NCBI GenBank assembly: GCA_020634795.1
Contig: JACKAZ010000003.1
Coordinates: forward strand, 1-64,000
Source: Ardenticatenales bacterium
Lineage (GTDB): Bacteria > Chloroflexota > Anaerolineae > Ardenticatenales > Ardenticatenaceae
Length of the DNA stretch: 64,000 bases
Direction: 5' to 3'
Shown: positions 17,256 through 29,906 of the stretch, in pieces
Numbering within the stretch: the stretch's first letter is position 1
How the letters are laid out: each line of letters starts with the position of its first letter
Translations under genes and position numbers: made by a program
The notes under the pieces: model-generated
Databases searched by the model: none
Told to the model about the DNA's origin: nothing
The model's input: only the letters and a program-made list of their open reading frames with translations

Positions 17256-19778
17256 CTACACCACCACATTCACCAGCCGCCCCGGCACATAGATGACGCG
17301 GCGTGGCGGGTTGCCGTTCATCATCTCCTGCACCCGTTCGCTCGCCAGCGCCAGCGCCGTGGCCTCGCCTTCGCTAATGCCCACCGGCGCCTTGACGCGG
17401 TCACGCACCTTCCCGTTGATCTGCACCACCAGCTCAAAGGATTCTTCCTTCGCCTTCGCGGCATCAAATTCGGGCCACGGCTGCTGGTGAATCGAGAAGT
17501 CGTTGCCCCGCTCTGCCCACAGCGCTTCGGTGATGTGGGGCGCAACGGGCGCCAACATCAGCAGCAAACCATCCAGTGCCGCCTCCCACTGAGCTGTCGT
17601 CGCCACCGCCGTCTCGCGCAGCTCGCGCAAGCTGTTCGAGAACTCCATCAGCGCCGCGATGCCGACGTTGAAGGTGAAGCTTTCGTAGGCCTCTTGTACC
17701 CGTTCGATCGTCTGATGGAAGGCGCGCTCCAGCGCCGCGACCTGCTCCGACGTGGGGCGGCCGCTGGCCTCGTTGTCGGCGGTCATCAATTCCCAAACGC
17801 GGTGATAGAAGCGGGTGATCCCCTGAATGCCCTCCATCGAGAAGGGACCGCCCTGATCCCACGGGCCGATGAACATCAGGTAGCCGCGCACGGTATCGGC
17901 CCCATGTTCGGCGACGAGCGTGTCCGGATCGACCACGTTGCCCCGGCTCTTCGACATCTTCTGCGAATCGGGTCCCAAAATCATCCCTTGATTGAAGAGC
18001 TTGGGGAACGGTTCATCGAAATCGATCAGCCCCAAATCGCGCATCACTTTTGTCCAGAAGCGGGTGTAGAGCAGATGCATCACGGCATGTTCCGGCCCGC
18101 CGGTGTAGTGCTCGACGGGCAGCCAACCGATGGCCGCTTCCGTGTCGAAGGGGCCCCCCTCAAAGTGCGGACTCAGGTAACGGTACTGATACCACGACGA
18201 ATCAACGAAGGTGTCCATCGTATCGGTCTCGCGCTCGGCGGGGCCGCCACAGTGGGGACAACGGGTGTTGACGAAGGGGGCATAGCTCTTCAGGGGCGAT
18301 TCGCCGGTCGGCTTGAAGTCGATATCCATCGGCAGCTCGATGGGCAATTCGCGGTACGGGACGGGAACCGTGCCACAGTCGTCGCAATAGACGATCGGGA
18401 TCGGCGTGCCCCAGAAGCGTTGGCGGCTGATCAGCCAGTCGCGCAAGCGATAGTTGACCGCCGCTTCGCCCGCGCCCGCCGTCTCCAGCAGTTCGATGAT
18501 CCGCTCCTTCGCTTCCGGCTGGTCGGTTTCTAACGAAATGCCGTACTCGGCGACTTGCGCCGCGCCCCACGATTCGCGCTCATACTTTGCCAGCGTCACC
18601 AGCCCGTCCAACGGCCCGCTGTTCATCATGATGCCGGGGCCGTCAAAGGCTTGTCCCGCCACGGCCTCACCCGTCGCGGGACGACTGATCTGCGGGATCG
18701 GCAGGCCGAACTTGGTCGCAAATTCGTGGTCGCGCGGGTCCCCCCACGGCACGGCCATGATCGCCCCCGTGCCGTACCCCATCAAGACGTAATCGGCAAT
18801 CCAGATCGGAATCGGGGTCGCCGACAGCGGGTTCAGCGCATAGCCGCCGGTGAAGACCCCCGTCTTCTCTTTGTCGGTTGCCATCCGGTCGATCTCGCTT
18901 TGGCGGGAGGCGCTGTGCTGATAGGCCGCTACGGCGGCTCGCTGCGCGTCGGTGGTGATCTGATCGACCAGCGGATGCTCGGGTGCCAAGACCATGAAGC
19001 TGGCCCCGAAGAGGGTATCGGGTCGCGTCGTGAAGACCTCGATCGTGGCGCTGTCGATCCCTTGGACGGGGAATCGGATCGTCGCGCCGTAGGAGCGACC
19101 AATCCAATTCTCTTGCATGATCTTGATGCGCTCCGGCCAATCCAAGTTGGGCAGCTCGTCCAGCAGTTCATCGGCGTAGCGGGTGATGCGGAACTTCCAT
19201 TGATCCAGATCGCGCTTCACCACGGGCGTACCGCACCGTTCGCAAACCCGGTTTTCGCCTTTCACCTGCTCGCGGGCCAGCGTCGTGTTACAGCTCGGAC
19301 ACCAATCGACCGGCGCCATCTCGCGGTAGGCCAAATCCCGCTCCAAGAATTTCAAAAAGAACCACTGGTTCCACTTGTAGTATTCCGGCTCACAGGTCGC
19401 CAGCGTGGCCCGCCAGTCGATCATCGTCCCCATGCGTTTGATCTGCTCGGTCATGTAATCGATGTTGTCCTGTGTCCAGCGGGCGGGATGAATGTTGTGC
19501 TTGATGGCCGCATTTTCGGCGGGCAGCCCGAAGGCATCGTAACCGAAGGGGAAGAAGACATTTTTGCCCCGCATCCGATGATAGCGGCCAAAGATGTCCG
19601 GCCCGGTGTAGGCGTACCAATGGCCGGTATGCAGGTTGCCACTGGGGTAGGGGTACATCGTCAGGTTGTAATAGTTGCGGGATTCATCCTGCGAATCCAT
19701 CTCAGTCGCGTAGATTTCCGCCTCGGCCCAGCGTTGCTGCCAAGTGGCTTCGACCTCGGCGGGGTTGTAATGGCTCAT
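17256..19778 (-). CDS. leuS: leucyl-tRNA synthetase
   Basis: Start ATG 19778 (MSHYNPAEVEATWQQRW) is preceded by AAAGGAGA; the frame open further upstream is leader. The 840-residue enzyme has the class I HIGH motif as HTGH (50-53, in MYPYPSGNLHTGH), zinc-type Cys pairs (CPSC, CERC), a CP1 editing region with TRPDTLFGASFM, a second CDDC/CPHC pair, and KMSKS at 607-611. It ends in the usual anticodon-binding and C-terminal domains (VQINGKVRDRV). It charges tRNA-Leu with leucine. Expression is controlled by a Leu T-box leader at 19955-20206 with its own promoter. A run of roughly 11-bp degenerate repeats lies between the leader terminator and the start codon. Confidence 0.97.
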   Translation of the reverse strand: MSHYNPAEVEATWQQRWAEAEIYATEMDSQDESRNYYNLTMYPYPSGNLHTGHWYAYTGPDIFGRYHRMRGKNVFFPFGYDAFGLPAENAAIKHNIHPARWTQDNIDYMTEQIKRMGTMIDWRATLATCEPEYYKWNQWFFLKFLERDLAYREMAPVDWCPSCNTTLAREQVKGENRVCERCGTPVVKRDLDQWKFRITRYADELLDELPNLDWPERIKIMQENWIGRSYGATIRFPVQGIDSATIEVFTTRPDTLFGASFMVLAPEHPLVDQITTDAQRAAVAAYQHSASRQSEIDRMATDKEKTGVFTGGYALNPLSATPIPIWIADYVLMGYGTGAIMAVPWGDPRDHEFATKFGLPIPQISRPATGEAVAGQAFDGPGIMMNSGPLDGLVTLAKYERESWGAAQVAEYGISLETDQPEAKERIIELLETAGAGEAAVNYRLRDWLISRQRFWGTPIPIVYCDDCGTVPVPYRELPIELPMDIDFKPTGESPLKSYAPFVNTRCPHCGGPAERETDTMDTFVDSSWYQYRYLSPHFEGGPFDTEAAIGWLPVEHYTGGPEHAVMHLLYTRFWTKVMRDLGLIDFDEPFPKLFNQGMILGPDSQKMSKSRGNVVDPDTLVAEHGADTVRGYLMFIGPWDQGGPFSMEGIQGITRFYHRVWELMTADNEASGRPTSEQVAALERAFHQTIERVQEAYESFTFNVGIAALMEFSNSLRELRETAVATTAQWEAALDGLLLMLAPVAPHITEALWAERGNDFSIHQQPWPEFDAAKAKEESFELVVQINGKVRDRVKAPVGISEGEATALALASERVQEMMNGNPPRRVIYVPGRLVNVVV

Positions 19779-19831
19779 CTTATCTCCTTTGGGGTTAGTA
19801 GGTAGTAGCCCTTGTTCAATACGTTGATAAG

Positions 19832-19930
19832 CCAACGCAATTCCAGCGAAACACACAGACGTACAGCGAAAATCAACGAATTTCAGCGATATACAGCGAA
19901 ATACAACGCAATCACAACGCAATAGCAACG
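19832..19930. repeat. degenerate ~11-bp periodic repeat in the leuS leader
   Basis: Read on the minus strand, words such as TTGCGTTGTGA, TTGCGTTGTAT, TTCGCTGTATA, TCGCTGAAAT and TTCGCTGGAAT follow each other at 10-11 bp spacing. They fill the 180-nt untranslated stretch between the T-box terminator and leuS. They are not coding and no function is known. Confidence 0.6.
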
Positions 19931-19954
19931 TGTACTAAGTGCTAAGCCTACTAA

Positions 19955-19998
19955 CAAACAAAAAACGCCCCCATCCCTGGTAAAGGGACGAAGGCGTT
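19955..19998 (-). terminator. T-box attenuator terminator
   Basis: AACGCC (19964-19969) pairs with GGCGTT (19993-19998), with further TCCCT/AGGGA pairing inside. On the minus strand the hairpin runs straight into TTTTTTGTTTG. It is the terminator half of the leuS T-box switch. Confidence 0.88.
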
Positions 19999-20206
19999 GC
20001 TCCGCGGTACCACCCTAGTTCCACGCCTCAGCGTGACACTCGTGAGCGCTCTATCGGGCGCACCCGCATTGGACTACTCTCTTTCACCCAATGTTGCTCG
20101 TGAGCGAGTTCGGCACGCACCCGTGGGCGTGGCTGCCGCCTTGCACTCTCGCGGCTCGCTACAGGTTTCGCCTACTACTCTCAGTCATTGCAGATTATTC
20201 AACGAG
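19955..20206 (-). promoter_or_regulatory. T-box leader of leuS, specifier CUC (Leu)
   Basis: On the minus strand the conserved T-box core AGGGTGGTACCGCG is present (within 20001-20016), followed by the terminator. Upstream are the stem I features AGCGAGCCGCGAGAGTGCAA and a specifier region GAACTC in which CUC (20108-20106) is a leucine codon, followed by CTCACGAGC, as in stem II junctions. Uncharged tRNA-Leu would pair with CUC and the T-box bulge to favour the antiterminator. T-boxes are known in Firmicutes, Actinobacteria and Chloroflexota. The match between specifier and downstream enzyme makes this assignment firm. Confidence 0.92.
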
Positions 20207-20212
20207 GAGGAC

Positions 20213-20241
20213 AGCATACCAGATAAGCGACTGTCTGTCAA
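20213..20241 (-). promoter_or_regulatory. leuS sigma70 promoter
   Basis: TTGACA (20241-20236), a 17-bp spacer and TATGCT (20218-20213) place the transcription start near 20206, at the 5' edge of the T-box leader. Confidence 0.88.
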
Positions 20242-20281
20242 CCACTCGTCATATTTTTGTTGACGAAGCGATCAAATCAAC

Positions 20282-20303
20282 AAAAAAGAGTCGCCACCGC
20301 GAC
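20282..20303 (-). terminator. terminator of the tRNA-Ala pair
   Basis: GTCGC/GCGAC (20290-20303) forms a small GC hairpin followed on the minus strand by TCTTTTTTG, 16 nt after the tRNA-Ala(GGC) gene. Confidence 0.75.
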
Positions 20304-20318
20304 CCTTTCGCCATTGAG

Positions 20319-20391
20319 TGGAGCCAGAGGGACTCGAACCCTCGACCTCTACACTGCCAGTGTAGCGCTCTCCCAGCTGAGCTATGGCCCC
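20319..20391 (-). tRNA. tRNA-Ala (anticodon GGC)
   Basis: The 73-nt gene folds into a cloverleaf: acceptor GGGGCCA with TGGCTCC, D-arm AGCTCAGCTGGGAGAGC, anticodon loop CTGGCAG (anticodon GGC) and T-loop GTTCGAGTC. The G3:U70 wobble pair that identifies alanine tRNAs is present. CCA is not encoded. It is co-transcribed with the tRNA-Ala(CGC) 10 bp upstream. Confidence 0.95.
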
Positions 20392-20401
20392 GTAAGGGAA
20401 G

Positions 20402-20474
<73 letters not shown>

Positions 20475-20491
20475 CCGCACAACGACGAGGA

Positions 20492-20519
20492 AGTATATCA
20501 CAACGGACACTGATGTCAA
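20492..20519 (-). promoter_or_regulatory. promoter of the tRNA-Ala pair
   Basis: TTGACA (20519-20514), a 16-bp spacer and TATACT (20497-20492) lie 17 bp upstream of the first tRNA. Confidence 0.85.
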
Positions 20520-20627
20520 ATTTAGGGCACTTTTGGCGGCTCAACCGCCGTGTCATCACAACAACGGGCGCCGATAGGCGGGCGGTGAAGTGGGTTCACC
20601 TCCCGGCATCCGTGCCACCCTGGAACG

Positions 20628-21530
20628 CTATTCGGCGGCCAAATCGTTGAGCCTATTTTCCAAGATTTGTGATTCCTCCATCCGATCCAACTGCAGATAC
20701 CAACGGGCCACATCGACCAGCGCCTGCTGAGGAATCATGCCGATCAACTCGGCGAAATGGATCGTCGCGCCGTAGCGGGCGGCTTCGCTGCGGATCAATT
20801 CCTGCACACGGTGGATGGGCGTCTTGGTGAAGTCGGTCAGATTCATGCTGACCTGCGGCATCCCCTCCACCTCAATTCCCATCCCCTTGACGTAGGCCAG
20901 CCCTCCGCCCGAATGTCGTACCGCTTTTGCCACTTTCTTGGCCTCCGCTACCGTGGCGTTCTTCAGATAGACGTTGTAGGCGATCAAGAAGGGCCGCGCC
21001 CCAATCACGGTGGCCCCCGCCGCGCCTATCTCACGTGGCCCGTAGTCCGGTACTTTGCTCTCGTCGTGGGCGATGCGTTCCTTAAGCCCCTCATATTCGC
21101 CCCGTCGGATGTCCGCCAGATTGACGCGGTCGGGGCGGCTCGCCGCCTTTTCATAGAGATAGACCGGAATCCCCAGTTCTCTGCCCACCCGCTCGCCGAG
21201 TCGCTGGGCGAGCGTCACGCAGTCCGCCATCGTCGCATTACGGAGCGGAATGAAGGGCACGACATCCGTCGCACCGAGCCGGGGATGCTCTCCGTGGTGC
21301 TGGTTCAGGTCGATCAACTCACTCGCCAGCCGAATCATCTCAAAAGCCGCCGCTTCCACGCCGTCGGGGCTGCCCGCCATTGTCACCACGGTTCGGTTGT
21401 GGTCCTCGTCGGAGGAATAGTCGAGCAGTTGCACCCCCGCCGTTCGATGTGCCACGTCGACGATTTGCTCCACCACCTCTTTCCGACGCCCCTCGCTGAA
21501 ATTGGGGACGCATTCGATCAATGCGTTCAT
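20628..21530 (-). CDS. ftcD: glutamate formimidoyltransferase
   Basis: ATG 21530 (MNALIECVPNFSEGR) is preceded by AAGGAG at 5-nt spacing. The 300-residue protein matches the formimidoyltransferase half of mammalian FTCD, including the catalytic histidine H82 in GEHPRLGATDVVPFIP at the same position as in the mammalian enzyme. It transfers the formimidoyl group between N-formimidoyl-L-glutamate and tetrahydrofolate, the last step of one route of histidine breakdown. The partner cyclodeaminase is a separate gene at 45217-45849, so the two halves fused in animals are split and unlinked here. No histidine-utilisation gene is adjacent. A large dispersed repeat lies directly upstream. Confidence 0.95.
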   Translation of the reverse strand: MNALIECVPNFSEGRRKEVVEQIVDVAHRTAGVQLLDYSSDEDHNRTVVTMAGSPDGVEAAAFEMIRLASELIDLNQHHGEHPRLGATDVVPFIPLRNATMADCVTLAQRLGERVGRELGIPVYLYEKAASRPDRVNLADIRRGEYEGLKERIAHDESKVPDYGPREIGAAGATVIGARPFLIAYNVYLKNATVAEAKKVAKAVRHSGGGLAYVKGMGIEVEGMPQVSMNLTDFTKTPIHRVQELIRSEAARYGATIHFAELIGMIPQQALVDVARWYLQLDRMEESQILENRLNDLAAE

Positions 21531-21574
21531 TCGTGCTCCTTCTCTACGCATCGTTGCGTTGCCGATAGTCTATC

Positions 21575-21991
21575 ATGGAGAATGGAGAATGGAGAATGAG
21601 TTGGTGGTTTGGTGAGTTTGGTGAGTTTGGTGAGTTTGGTGAGTTTGGTGAGTTTGATGAGTTTGGTGAGTTTGGGAGTTAGCTTGGTGCATGGTGCATG
21701 GTGCATGGTGCATGGGCGCATTCTTTTAGCGCTTCTACGTGCGGAGCCTCTCTTGCTTGCCCAGCCTGCCCTGAAGGAAGCGGAGCCGTAGGGACAGCGG
21801 TGCGAAGAACCCCCAGTACCTGCGCTGCGTTCTGCGTTCGGAGCCTGCCCTGAGCGAAGCGTTCGCGCAGCGGTCCGCAGGACTAGGGTTCTGCGTTCAC
21901 CAACGCCCTAATAGCCAGCAGCAAGCGCAACAGTCTGCCCCCTGAAAACCAAGCCGATCTCTCCCTGCTCTGCGTTACCTGCTCTGCGTTA
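21575..21991 (+). repeat. dispersed composite repeat, copy A
   Basis: This copy begins with GGAGAAT words (21575-21600), then seven or more TTTGGTGAG units (21604-21676) and GGTGCAT units (21689-21712). A core around TTTTAGCGCTTCTACGTGC and CCTGCCCTGA(AG)GGAAGC follows, then one copy of the 80-bp unit seen in copy B, and finally the end CTGCTCTGCGTTACCTGC. It overlaps the last codons of the minus-strand gene at 21975. Copy B at 23047-23650 is its inverted counterpart. Confidence 0.88.
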
Positions 21992-22973
21992 GAGGCCCCA
22001 TCTCAATGAGCTGTCCCAGCCCTTCCGCTTCGGCGACTTCGAGGGCGGCGGAGGCCGCCGCCAGATCTTGGATAGCCAGGCCGCAGGATTTGAAGTAGGT
22101 AATTCCGTTATGGTCGGGGAGGGGAACGTGACCGTTGACCAGCGCCCCCAGTTCGGCGTAGAGACAATCCCACGACCAACTGCCGCGCTCAGCGGCAATG
22201 ATCAGTTCGCCCGCCTCCACCTGCGCCGCTTCCCGTTGATCGACGATGACCGTCGACTGCGCGATTAGCTGCGCATCGACCTCTTGCATGTCGGGGCGGA
22301 AGGCGCCGACCCCGTTGATGTGGCTCCCTGGCTGCACCCACTCGCTCTTGAACAGCGGCTCCCGACTCGACGTGACCGCGACGATGATATCGGCGCTTTG
22401 CACGGCGCGGGCCACATGGCTCGGCGCGTGGTAGGCGCGCTGGGAGTCGGTGGATTGCAATCGCTCTGCCAGACGCTGCGCCGATGGGCCACGGCTAATC
22501 ACGTTGATCCGTTCGATGGGCCGCACCGCGCAGATCGCGTCGATCTGGGCGGGAGCCTGCGCCCCCGCCCCGAAGATCGTGAGCGTGCGGCACTCTGGGC
22601 GGGCGAGCAGATCGGTAGCCAAGCCACTGACGGCGCCGGTGCGTAGTTGGGTCAATGTTGCCCCTTCGAACAGGGCCAGCGGCTCTCCCGTCTCGCCATC
22701 GAACAAGGTCACGAGCGCATGAATCGTGGGCAAACCGCGGGCGAGGTTGCCACCAAAGACAGTCACGACCTTCTGCCCGACCCGCCGGGTGCTGCGGTCA
22801 GCAGCGGGCATGAACAGGGTCGTGCCTTCCGCGCTCGGCAGCGCCACGCGCACCGGCATCGCGACATCCCCTGCGTCCAGCGCGGAAAAAGCGTGGCGCA
22901 TGGCCGCGATGGCCCGTGGCATGGGCAAAGCACGGCGAAGATCGGCAGCGCTCAGAACGCGGATATTTGCCAT
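21975..22973 (-). CDS. ornithine cyclodeaminase / mu-crystallin family protein
   Basis: ATG 22973 (MANIRVLSAADLRRAL) follows GAGGAG at good spacing. The 332-residue protein has the family pattern: R42 and K68 in the substrate half (MPVRVALP, RVGQKVVT), LTQLRTGAVSGLATDLLA with R111, the NAD(P)-binding FGAGAQAPAQIDAI (134-147), and GSHINGVGAFRPDMQEVD. Members convert ornithine to proline or reduce cyclic imino acids; the substrate cannot be fixed from sequence. The last residues LTQSR and the TAA come from the ACGCAGAGCAGGTAA end of repeat copy A, so the original C-terminus may have been replaced. Inverted repeat copies flank the gene. Confidence 0.88.
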   Translation of the reverse strand: MANIRVLSAADLRRALPMPRAIAAMRHAFSALDAGDVAMPVRVALPSAEGTTLFMPAADRSTRRVGQKVVTVFGGNLARGLPTIHALVTLFDGETGEPLALFEGATLTQLRTGAVSGLATDLLARPECRTLTIFGAGAQAPAQIDAICAVRPIERINVISRGPSAQRLAERLQSTDSQRAYHAPSHVARAVQSADIIVAVTSSREPLFKSEWVQPGSHINGVGAFRPDMQEVDAQLIAQSTVIVDQREAAQVEAGELIIAAERGSWSWDCLYAELGALVNGHVPLPDHNGITYFKSCGLAIQDLAAASAALEVAEAEGLGQLIEMGPLTQSR

Positions 22974-23046
22974 GATTGCTCCTCGGTAATGTCGACGAAA
23001 AGGCAATGCTATCACAGCTCGGCAGAACGGCAACGCGAACGGCAAC

Positions 23047-23650
23047 GTGGAGCAGGTAACGCAGAACAGGGAAGAGATCGGCTTGGTTTTCAGGGGGGAG
23101 ACTGGTGCGCTTGCTGCTGGCTGTTGGGGCGCTGGTGAACGCAGAACAGGGAAGCGATCGGCTTGGTTTTGAGGGGGAGACTGTTGCGCTTGCTGCTGGC
23201 TTTTGGGGCGTTGGTGAACGCAGAACGGGGAAGCGATCGGCTTGGTTTTGAGGGGGGAGACTGTTGCGCTTGCTGCTGACTGTTAGGGCGTTGGTGAACG
23301 CAGAGCAGGGAAGAGATCGGCTTGGTTTTCAGGGGGCAGACTGTTGCGCTTGCTGCTGGCTATTAGGGCGTTGGTGAACGCAGAACCCTAGTCCTGCGGA
23401 CCGCTGCGCGAACGCTTCGCTCAGGGCAGGCTCCGAACGCAGAACGCAACCCAGGTACTGGGGGTTCTGCGCACCGCTGTCCCGACGGCTCCGCTTCCTT
23501 CAGGGCAGGCTGGGCAAGCAAGGAGAGGCTCCGCACGTAGAAGCGCTAAAAGAATGCGCCCATGCACCATGCACCATGCACCATGCACCAAGATAACTCC
23601 CAAACTCATCAAACTCACCAAACTCACCAAACTCACCAAACTCCCAACAG
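23047..23650 (-). repeat. dispersed composite repeat, copy B (inverted relative to A)
   Basis: Read on the minus strand, the order is the same as in copy A: TTTGGTGAG units (23600-23642), GGTGCAT units (23562-23590), the core (23395-23555), then the 80-bp unit, here in four tandem copies. It fills most of the 743 bp between the ornithine cyclodeaminase-family gene and rpsT. No gene is seen inside it. Confidence 0.88.
23061..23379. repeat. four tandem copies of an ~80-bp unit
   Basis: Units begin at 23061, 23141, 23220 and 23300 with GCAGA(A/G)C(A/G)GGGAAG and share GATCGGCTTGGTTTT and TTGCGCTTGCTGCTGGCT. Units differ at only a few positions. One further copy, inverted, lies in repeat A near 21899-21976. 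Confidence 0.9.
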
Positions 23651-23654
23651 GCAA

Positions 23655-23692
23655 CAAAAAAGAGACCGTTGAGGGTGGAGGCGGTCTCTTTT
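23655..23692 (-). terminator. rpsT terminator
   Basis: AGAGACCG (23661-23668) pairs with CGGTCTCT (23682-23689). On the minus strand the hairpin is followed by TTTTTTG, 25 nt after the rpsT stop. Confidence 0.88.
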
Positions 23693-23716
23693 ACGTACGC
23701 TTACGGGGATTGACGA

Positions 23717-23995
23717 CTAGGCATTCACGAGGCCACGGGCTTCGTTGAACCGCGCCATCAAACGAGATTTGCGGCGCGCCGCATTGCCCGGATGGATGAC
23801 ACCTTTGCCCGCTGCACGATCAAGCATCGCGCAGGCGTGGCGTACAGCCTCTTCCGCTGCGTTCATATCACCCGCCTCAATCGCGCTATTGGCCTGTTTC
23901 ACGGCGGTGCGCGACCCACTGATATACCGGCGGTTGAGCAAGCGGCGCTTGGGGTTTTGAATCGCACGCTTCTTGCTGGATTTGATATTTGCCAT
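23717..23995 (-). CDS. rpsT: 30S ribosomal protein S20
   Basis: The 92-residue basic protein begins MANIKSSKKRAIQNPKRRLLNR, typical for bS20, and continues with the helical SAIEAGDMNAAEEAVRHAC and GVIHPGNAARRKSRLMARFN segments. It binds 16S rRNA in the small subunit. AAGGAGAG precedes the ATG. The gene is a single transcription unit with a promoter at 24034-24062 and a terminator at 23655-23692. Confidence 0.97.
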   Translation of the reverse strand: MANIKSSKKRAIQNPKRRLLNRRYISGSRTAVKQANSAIEAGDMNAAEEAVRHACAMLDRAAGKGVIHPGNAARRKSRLMARFNEARGLVNA

Positions 23996-24033
23996 CGAGT
24001 TGCTCTCTCCTTTCCTCGGAAATTTGACGAGTA

Positions 24034-24062
24034 ACTATATCGCAGATCCGCCTTTTTGTCCA
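24034..24062 (-). promoter_or_regulatory. rpsT promoter
   Basis: On the minus strand TGGACA (24062-24057), a 17-bp spacer and TATAGT (24039-24034) lie 40 bp upstream of the rpsT start codon. Confidence 0.78.
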
Positions 24063-24299
24063 GTCTCTTGACTCTCTGGGATGCCCTCCAGCGCTGTGCC
24101 CTGTTCTAAAGCCGCTCGGTTTCACTAAAGGGGGCGCTGGGGGCGCGGGGAGACCACCCTTCATCTTGCCCAAGGGTCTCACTTCTCTCGGGTATCTTGG
24201 CGCCGCCCCGGTCGAACAGGTAACACGTACGGGTCGATAAATGGCAGCCAACGCTTGGGTTGCACAGCTCCTGCTTACACCCCCAGACGTTTTCTTGAT

Positions 24300-24328
24300 T
24301 TGACTTAAGGCGCTCTGTCGCGTATACT
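24300..24328 (+). promoter_or_regulatory. strong sigma70 promoter upstream of rpoC
   Basis: TTGACT (24300-24305), a 17-bp spacer and TATACT (24323-24328) put the start near 24335, about 360 nt before the rpoC start codon. Between this promoter and the divergent rpsT promoter (24063-24299) I see only one imperfect hairpin (GAGAC/GTCTC, 24150-24180). Confidence 0.85.
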
Positions 24329-24334
24329 ACTAGC

Positions 24335-24458
24335 TTGCGGATGAGTCTGGGTGAAACTCGGGGAACTAGTAGACAATTTATATGGTAACCATCCAGAAGT
24401 TAGTGTGCGCACGCTTCTGAAAACTGTAGGTCCGGTTTGTTACGGGCCTTTTCGTTTT
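24335..24458 (+). ncRNA. candidate structured leader or small RNA before rpoC
   Basis: From the promoter to a terminator-like hairpin there are about 125 nt with no ORF of note but several hairpins. ACTAG/CTAGT encloses GAGT/ACTC at the 5' end, and AGAAG/CTTCT encloses the palindrome GTGCGCAC in the middle. The stretch then ends in GGTCCG/CGGGCC plus a T-run. It could be a free small RNA or an attenuator that decides how much transcription reaches rpoC. It matches no RNA family I can name. Confidence 0.5.
24429..24458 (+). terminator. intrinsic terminator in the rpoC leader
   Basis: GGTCCG (24429-24434) pairs with CGGGCC (24443-24448), with one G:U pair, followed by TTTTCGTTTT. It lies between the promoter and rpoC, so read-through or a second promoter is needed for rpoC expression. 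Confidence 0.65.
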
Positions 24459-24695
24459 GTCTGGGCCGTTTCACCATCGTTCCGTGTAATCCCCTTTCCC
24501 CCCTCTTCATCCCAAATAAGGAATGGGTTCACCATCCGGTGCCCCTCCGTTGCACCGCCCGACCCGTTCCCGCAATGAGCCAAGCCCGTTGCGGTTCGTG
24601 CCACTATCCGTTTTTCTAGCGTTGTGCTGTCCTCATGCTTATGGTAGCCGTGCCATACTGTTCGACAGTACGCCACACGTCAGGGAGGAACTTGC

Positions 24696-29459
<4,764 letters not shown>

Positions 29460-29483
29460 TCGTTAGACGGATCGAGCCATCGA

Positions 29484-29517
29484 GCGGGTCTGCAACCACG
29501 GTTGTAGGCCCGCTTTT
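29484..29517 (+). terminator. rpoC terminator
   Basis: GCGGGTCTGCAACC pairs with GGTTGTAGGCCCGC around a 3-nt loop and runs into TTTTG, 25 nt after the rpoC stop. The rest of the gap to 29906 shows no gene. A CACAATGTGGC motif lies at 29806-29816. Confidence 0.9.
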
Positions 29518-29906
29518 GGGTTGCCAGGCATTCACCACGCTGTGCCACGCCAGGACCCCGCGCCCAGCCATTGCCCCAGCGTTGCCCTGGCAAGGCGCCC
29601 CACGTGGCGGCGCGTGGGGGAGGGCGATGAGTGCGAGCGTGGCGGTTGTTCTGGTGTGGGGTGCATGGGCGAATTGTCCCCAAGCCTCTTCCTTGGCTGA
29701 TTAGGGTTTACCAGGTGCTGGCGGGATCGGTCACCCCGTGCGGCGCTACCCCTCTTGCGATTGCAGATTGCCCCCGTTGCGCCCCGCTTGCAATTGCCAA
29801 ACTGTCACAATGTGGCACACTATCGCGGTGATCTGTCACCATGCTGGCAGATGGTAACAGAAACTTACCTCTCCATTCGGCTGTTCTGATCTAGAAAGCT
29901 GGCCCC

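Noticed and set aside
23061..23379. Possible CRISPR array
   Set aside because: The 80-bp units are contiguous and nearly identical over their full length; there are no variable spacers and no cas genes.
21575..23650. IS element or composite transposon around the ornithine cyclodeaminase-family gene
   Set aside because: No transposase, no terminal inverted repeats and no target duplication are visible in either flanking copy.
24335..24375. Hammerhead-ribozyme-like string GATGAGTC...GAAAC in the rpoC leader
   Set aside because: The invariant CUGAUGA and CGAAA cores are not matched (CGGATGA, TGAAA) and no third stem or cleavage site fits.
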